This document shows, piece by piece, positions 41,901 to 47,647 of a stretch of 47,647 nucleotides of DNA (position 1 is the first letter of the stretch; every line of letters starts with the position of its first letter). The stretch lies in assembly GCA_014925825.1 (NCBI GenBank), contig JACGCK010000299.1, positions 1 through 47,647 of the forward strand, given 5' to 3'. The notes under the pieces were generated by a model that saw only the letters and a program-made list of their open reading frames with translations, did no database searches and had not been told where the DNA came from. This DNA comes from Pholiota molesta. Taxonomy: Eukaryota > Basidiomycota > Agaricomycetes > Agaricales > Strophariaceae. Position numbers and translations under genes: made by a program.

Positions 41901-44900
41901 CAAGGTCTGGTCCCTCAGCGAGCTCAATCAGCATCAAGGCGACTCCGACTTCTGGGTTGGCGTCCAGGGCGTGGTGTACGACGTCTCGAATTTTATCCAC
42001 GGCGATCACAGCGACGGTACTTTCCCGATCAAGAGCAATTCGCCGGACGTCCTCGAGGCCATGGCGGGGCAGGATCTGACCTATTGGTTCCCGCCCCCGC
42101 TCGTCCTGGGCTGCGATGGCCTTGTCACGGACAACCAACTCTCATTGACCCGACAAAATTGGACGGACGTCGCGCCTCTCGCGCACCACGTCAGTGGGGC
42201 ACTGCAGACTGTGAGCCCAGCATTGGAGCAGTCCGATTGGTACAGCGCGGTCTTCTTCCCGAAGATGAAGACGATGAGAAAAGGGCCTCTGGTGTATTCA
42301 AAGAAGGATATCGCGGCGCAGGCTGCTGATCCCAACATCAACAAGTTCGTCTTTTGTTTTTCTTTGCTGATGAGAGTGAGACGCTGAATTAAAATTTGCA
42401 GGATTTGGGCCGTTTACGACGGCCAGCTCTTTGATCTAACGGATTATGTCTATTCGGCTGGCCTTAACCAGAACTCGGGCGTTTTCAACTTCCTCAATGG
42501 CGATGTTGTCGATGTGTTCAAGCAGCGCGCAGGCCAGGATATTACAACAGCTCTCGGAGAAGTCTTCAACGCTATGAACGGGACGCTGCGCGCCCAGCAT
42601 ATGAACTGTCTGGAAAATGTGTTCCTCGCCGGTGGAGTCGACTTCAGAAAGACTGCGAGGTGTCAAGTGCAGAACTACTTGCTCATCATTATCTCGGGTA
42701 TCTTGATGGCGTCTATTTTGATGAAATGTGCGTATTCTATCATCTCACTGAACTGAGCTCACTGACGGATGTTCATTTGTGTTCGATAGTCTTGGCTGCG
42801 CTTCAGCTTGGAACCAAGCGTTCGCCGGAATTGCAGGACAAGTTCGTTCTCTGTCAGGTACCTTGTTATACCGAAGGCGAGGATTCTCTCAGACGCACTA
42901 TCGACTCTCTGGCTGCTCTGAACTACGACGACAAACGCAAGCTGATCTACATCATCTGCGATGGGAACATCATCGGAAGTGGGAATGACCGTACCACCCC
43001 GCGCATCGTCCTGGACATCCTCGGTGTAGACCCGAAGCTCGATCCCGAGCCTCTCTTATTCAAGTCCGTGGGCGAAGGGTCAAAAGCGCTCAACTATGGC
43101 AAGGTCTATTCCGGTTTATACGAATTTGAAGGACACGTCGTTCCGTAAGTTTTACTGGCTCTATTCAGCACCGACCCCGCTAATGTATGTGTCTCTGTTC
43201 AGCTATATGGTCATCGCGAAGGTCGGCAAGCCCACAGAGAGATCTAAGCCTGGCAATCGCGGAAAGCGAGATTCGCAGATCTTGTTACTTCATTACCTCA
43301 ACCGAGTCCACTTCGATGCACCCATGTCGCCCTTGGAGTTGGAAATTTACCATCAAATGCGGAACGTCATTGGTATCGATCCTGCCTTCTACGAGTATAT
43401 CTTTACAATCGATGCCGACACGGTACGTTTTAACCAACTGCTAATCCAAGTGACGATGAGCTAAATATTTAATTCACATTAGACCGTCACTCCGGATTCG
43501 CTGAATCGCCTGGTAGCCACCACTGCGGACGACTCGAGCATTATTGGTGTCTGCGGCGAAACGAAACTCACCAACGAGGAAGGCTCCTGGTGGACAATGA
43601 TCCAAGTCTACGAGTACTACATTTCACATCATCTGTCCAAGGCATTCGAAAGCTTGTTTGGATCAGTTACCTGTTTGCCCGGTTGTTTCACTCTCTATCG
43701 AATTCGTACCGCGGACAAAGGACGTCCTATCATCATATCCAATCGCATCATCGAGGAATACGCGGAGCCCAATGTTGATACTCTCCACAAGAAGAATCTT
43801 TTCTCCCTTGGTGAAGATCGATTCTTGACGACTCTTCTGATGAAGCATTTCCCAACTTTCAAAACCAAGTTCTGTCCCGATGCTATTGCGCATACCATGG
43901 CTCCAGAATCATGGCGCGTTTTATTCTCGCAACGTCGTCGCTGGATTAACTCTACGGTGCACAACTTGCTGGAGCTTGTCATCCTCCCGGAGTTGTTCGG
44001 GTTCTGTTGTTTCTCGATGCGCTTCTTCGTCATGATTGATCTCGTTGGAACTATGGTCCGTGATAATTTTCTTGATGATGACATTGCCTAACAGTACCTT
44101 CACAGATTCTTCCCGCTACCTGCGTATATGTGAGTGACGCTCGTTGTATTCATATCCCTCTCTCTGCCTACTGACGTCAATATTTATAGCTGGTTTACTT
44201 GGTCGTCGTGGTTGCTACCAAACAAGCGGCGCTGCCCACCATCGCTCTCGTCATGTTAGCGGTTTCATACGGTTTGCAGGTTTGCGGATCCCATATTTTA
44301 CTAAGCGTGTGTCGACGTTGATTATTGGTCTAGGCTCTCATCTTCTTGATCAAGCGAGAGTTCATGCTTGTTGGATGGATGGTGGTATATATTCTCTCGT
44401 ATGTTGAATCTCATCTATGAGAACCATCAAAGTCTAACATGCCGTATTTAGATATCCTGTGTACAGTTTCTTCCTCCCGGTCTATTCGTTCTGGTGTATG
44501 GACGAGTTCAGTTGGGGTAATACCCGTGTCGTCATTGGCGAAGGAAAAGAAAAGAAGGTCATCAATAACGAAGATGAGAAGTTCGACGAGTCCATGATTC
44601 CATTGAAGAAGTTCAGTGGTACGTCACTTTCCGTCTTACCTTCTGCGTCGAATGTCCCTGATCATTTGTCTACCAGAATATGAAGCGGAGGCTTGGGAAA
44701 CTGGAACGCGCCACTCAGATGAAACCGGATACGAAAGCAAGGCTCATTCCCGATCGCAGGCTCAGCATTCTCAAGGATCGCCACACACCTACAACCAGGC
44801 TTCACAATCGGGTGACTATTACCGCGATACGAACATCATGCACAATAACAACTCCAATCCTAATCTTCGTTTGGGCGGTAGCCAGCTGTCGCACAGCAAC

Positions 44901-45469
44901 ATTTCGCATCATGGCGCCGTTCAACCTCAACTTCCCTTCATGCCTTTCGGCGGTGGCCCAGGCTCCGTCGCTGGTTCTGATTACGGCCACGGCATGAATA
45001 TGCAGATGATGCCGCAGCTAGGCTACCAGAACACAGGGAGCATGTTCGGAATGATGCCTCCGAATGTGGGCATGATGTCGAACATGAACATGTTCAGCGG
45101 AGGTAGCAATCACGGATCACAATACGGCACCATCCCTCCTTCCCTGCCTGCTTTGGGCGGAGGCCAGAGGCCCATGTCGACATTCTCGTTGGCGACGACC
45201 GTCAATCCGTTTGCTGGCCCTAGCATGAACCCGAACCCTTCTGATGACGAGCTGTTCAACGCCCTTCGCGGTTATCTAAGCACACAGGATTTAATGACAG
45301 TAACCAAAAAGTGAGTTCTTACCTTCATTCCACCTTAGTTTGTTATTCCTGACATTCGCTCTGCAGAACGGCTCGAGAGGCGATTATGGGCAAGTTCCCG
45401 AAAGCAGATCTTGCTTCCCGAAAGGACTTTTTGAATCAATCAATCGACAAAATCCTCTCCGAAACCTAG
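38901..45469 (+). CDS. Chitin synthase with myosin-motor-like domain (class V/VII type), one frame break
   Basis: Membrane glycosyltransferase polymerising UDP-GlcNAc into wall chitin at hyphal tips. Twelve exons span 38901-45469 and sum to 5954 nt, one short of 1985 codons. The motor-like domain has a P-loop-type [10 protein letters not shown] (about residues 123-130), and [21 protein letters not shown] cytochrome-b5-like region ([34 protein letters not shown]) flanks membrane helices. The catalytic domain has [37 protein letters not shown] and QRRRW (about 1583-1587). Helices follow ([27 protein letters not shown]), then a Gln/Met/Gly-rich segment and a DEK-C domain ([16 protein letters not shown]...[17 protein letters not shown]). 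The frame break is in exon 2 at the G run 39407-39409. The frame of the P-loop ends and [14 protein letters not shown] continues in another, which a fourth G would repair. It may be a consensus error or a real mutation. The start MASNQNTQ at 38901 follows a pyrimidine-rich leader. Confidence 0.93.
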
Positions 45470-46261
45470 ACATTTTCTTGCTCATTTCTTTTGCACATCC
45501 CTCACGCCCTTTTCCCTCATGAAGACCATAAGACACTAAGGACCACTATATCGGACATTAATACACGTTTCATAAATTTTAGTAGCTATCATCCTTCCTT
45601 CCTACCCTTCTTCGCTCGCTTTTTGGTTATCGGTTACCACTTGCATGGACCCCTCTCATCGTACATAATATGTAAGTCAGTAGTGTTCTCGATGGACTCT
45701 CCGTGGTGGATATACACTCTTTTTTAAGCACTACTAGTATAGACAAATTATAGGGATGGTTTATGACGATTACAGCCTCTACCTCGTGTGGTACTACAGT
45801 GAGCTGCAATTATGGATTGAGAAAACTCTTCTTCGAAGGCATTTCAACAGTCTCAACATATGTAGCAAAAAGTTCTCGTCTACTCGTCGTTAAAGTATCT
45901 ACGTGTCTCAAATCAAGTGAGGCAGTTCTGTCCAAGGGTCTTTACTCTGTGATTAGGTACTTAGGCGGATTCAGTCACAACTCAAGGTATTTCCTTACGG
46001 GTTCTTGTCTGGAGAAATCAATCAGGTTAATCTACATCACCAGTGCCTTCGACCATTCCAAACCACATCCTGAAAATACGATCTCATTACAAGATGTAGA
46101 ATTTTAAAAATCTCACTGCAACGAACAGAAAGGATAACGATTAAGATTATCAATTACTTGAGTATGTACTAGTGATAAACGGTTATAGCTAAAAGTTCAT
46201 GTCGATCCCATTTTCCACTCAATGCATCCATCAGGTTCCTCCAAGCTGCGAAGCCGGCAAC
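45470..46261. other. Intergenic, no gene recognised
   Basis: About 790 bp between the chitin synthase stop and the hydrophobin pseudogene 3' end, convergent. A 114-codon frame (45763-46107, plus) has no recognisable domain. Confidence 0.5.
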
Positions 46262-46707
46262 TTAAGCGATGTTGATTGGGGTACATCCAAGAGCGGCAAC
46301 TCCGTCTATAACACAATAAACAGTTAACATTTTGAACAGCCCAAATGAAAGCCAGTTAGAACGCACTGAAGTTGTTGTTCTCGCAGCAAACGGGCTGGGA
46401 GGTGCAGGACGAACCAGAGCCAACTCCAATGGCGGTGATAGGGCTGCAGGTCAGTCCAGCCTGTCCGGTGAAGCCCGACGCATCAACGCCAACGAGGGCG
46501 AGAATCTGAGTGAATCCCGGAGTGTCGGAGGAGATGACAGAGTTGCCTATGGGATTGCGAACACAGTATTGAGACACAAAACATAAGTTGATAATAAAAA
46601 GCACGAACAGCATTGCACTTTTCCGGTGTGCAGGAGTTCTTCACGTCACCAGCAGCGACGAGACAGCCATGGTGGCAAACGGCGAACACAGCGGGCTTGG
46701 AGAACAT
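46262..46707 (-). pseudogene. Class I hydrophobin pseudogene
   Basis: Paralogue of the hydrophobin at 29543 with the same three-exon layout: 46609-46707, 46367-46546 and 46262-46305. Exon 1 starts MFSKPAVFAV, but small indels break the signal peptide. GTTTGCC stands where GTTGCC is expected, and GTCTCGTC stands where GTCCTCGTC is expected. One further base is missing between NSC and the CC doublet, so the intron-1 junction is out of frame. The donor is GTTCGT in place of GTGAGT. Exon 2 is intact in its own frame (SGFTGQAGLTCSPITAIG, SSCTSQPVCCENNNF), and exon 3 ends LGCTPINIA. It looks like a recent loss. A consensus-error explanation would need at least three separate indels in 100 bp. Confidence 0.85.
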
Positions 46708-46809
46708 TTTATCGGGTGATAAGACTGAGAGTGACTAGTGAGCTCGGTGTAGGTGGCAGACGAAAGTGGGGATGTTCGACTGAAGAATTAGAAGAGGACC
46801 TCGACCCAT

Positions 46810-46815
46810 CTTATA
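46810..46815 (-). promoter_or_regulatory. TATA box relic of the hydrophobin pseudogene
   Basis: On the minus strand, TATAAG lies about 103 bp before the pseudogene ATG. It is followed by GGTCCTCTTCTAATTCTTC and CCCACTTTCGTCT, which match the leader of the intact hydrophobin. The promoter was therefore part of the same duplication. Confidence 0.6.
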
Positions 46816-47647
46816 CCGCTCGACGATGGCTCGTGCGCCTGATTGAAAAGAGTTGCCGCCTTGTCGGAGTGTATTCCATTGGTGGCCAGCAGGTTGAGCG
46901 CGAGCCCAACCTAGCCTGTGCGAGATTGTGTAAAAGGAAAAGGTGCTAGCACATATGTAGTAACGGAGCTTCGGAAACGTGGCGGGAATCTGCGCCCACG
47001 CGTCTGACTCTATTATTAAAATCGACGGAGTTTCTGGAATAGGAATAGCGTTTACCATTTCGGATAGCGCCTGCAAGGAGCCGCAAGACCTTCAAACATG
47101 TTAGTAAGTAATGCGGCCTCCGCAGATTCCAAAGAATTTATCACCCGTTCAGAAATTCAGAAAAATTTCAATCAAATGTACTGCAAGCCTCATTAATTTT
47201 TTCCAATTTCAGCAATAGACATCCAAATGAAACCAGCGAGACCTTGAGGCGCTGCGGAGACGACCGTGCTAGCTCTAGGTTTACTACGACGCACAAAATG
47301 TTGTCCCTTAGCTTCATAATTTTTTGCATTGGTTTCGGCTGCACGCTAGATACTCAATTCAAACACCTGTCCGGCTCTAGGCGGCAGCGCATTCATCAAG
47401 CAGGTGCTTCTACAAGTTGCGCCACCAATTAGGAAATCATAACTATATTAAGCGCCCATAATCGGCTAAGCGTTGGGGGAACCGGCAACTCCCGCTGTAG
47501 AGGGAAACACTTTCGTATGTAATTTGAAGGACTTACTTACGTCCTCTTGAAGGCATAACACATTGAAATATTTCACCAGACCAATGTAAATACATTTATT
47601 AGATACCGACAGTTTACGAATGATACAGCACATATCAACCAAACGGT
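46816..47647. other. Right end of window, no gene recognised
   Basis: About 830 bp with only short frames. A 44-codon reading from an ATG at 47298 (MLSLSFIIFCIGFGC) has a hydrophobic start but no further support. The part next to 46816 is the upstream region of the pseudogene. Confidence 0.4.

Noticed and set aside
1..47647. tRNA or rRNA genes
   Set aside because: No cloverleaf-like sequence with an intact GGTTCRA-type arm in a plausible context, and no rRNA-like tract, was found by eye. A covariance-model scan was not possible here.

Overview
The window is nuclear DNA of a filamentous basidiomycete, most likely an Agaricomycete. The evidence is dense genes split by many GT-AG introns of about 50-65 bp, a class I hydrophobin, a chitin synthase fused to a myosin-motor-like domain, a small cysteine-rich secreted protein and a YAT-type amino-acid permease. 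I assigned exons by eye from splice signals and from reading-frame and family continuity. No transcript or database search was available.

Layout. (1) Positions 1-8277 and 10781-19069 are two copies of one segment of at least 8.3 kb, in tandem about 10.8 kb apart. Each holds a non-autonomous DNA transposon with 41-bp perfect terminal inverted repeats and mirrored subterminal repeat arrays, several kb of decayed or non-coding sequence, and a class I (Rpd3-type) histone deacetylase gene on the minus strand. Copy 1 of the deacetylase is broken near its N-terminus. Copy 2 has an intact catalytic domain but a frameshifted tail. The 2.5-kb spacer between the copies (8278-10780) is filled largely by a diverged repeat of about 0.4 kb. 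(2) Positions 19138-30012 hold accessory genes: a cysteine-rich small secreted protein (+), an amino-acid permease (-), a secreted alpha/beta hydrolase (+), a berberine-bridge-like FAD oxidoreductase (+) and a class I hydrophobin (+). (3) Positions 31493-45469 hold a single-pass membrane protein (-), the COPI coat beta' subunit (-) and, divergent from it, the motor-domain chitin synthase (+). (4) Positions 46262-46707 hold a hydrophobin pseudogene (-) whose promoter still resembles that of the intact hydrophobin 17 kb away. The last 0.9 kb shows no recognisable gene.

How the genes fit together. There is no clear operon-like pathway. Hydrophobin, chitin synthase and the small secreted proteins all act at the cell wall or hyphal surface. 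COPI and chitin synthase are secretory-pathway genes sharing a 0.7-kb divergent intergenic region that carries a dispersed repeat. The hydrolase and the FAD oxidoreductase are neighbours on one strand and are probably secreted or extracytosolic.

Most unusual signals: the tandem duplication with mosaic divergence and reciprocal damage to the deacetylase copies; the 1.4-kb inverted-repeat element with mirrored ACACATGT arrays; a second, 255-bp inverted-repeat element inside a COPI intron; a single missing base in the chitin synthase motor domain; and several unclassified local repeat arrays. Some 1-base differences sit in homopolymers and could be consensus errors. The large tandem copy could also be two haplotypes of a dikaryon wrongly joined, so both points need read-level checks.
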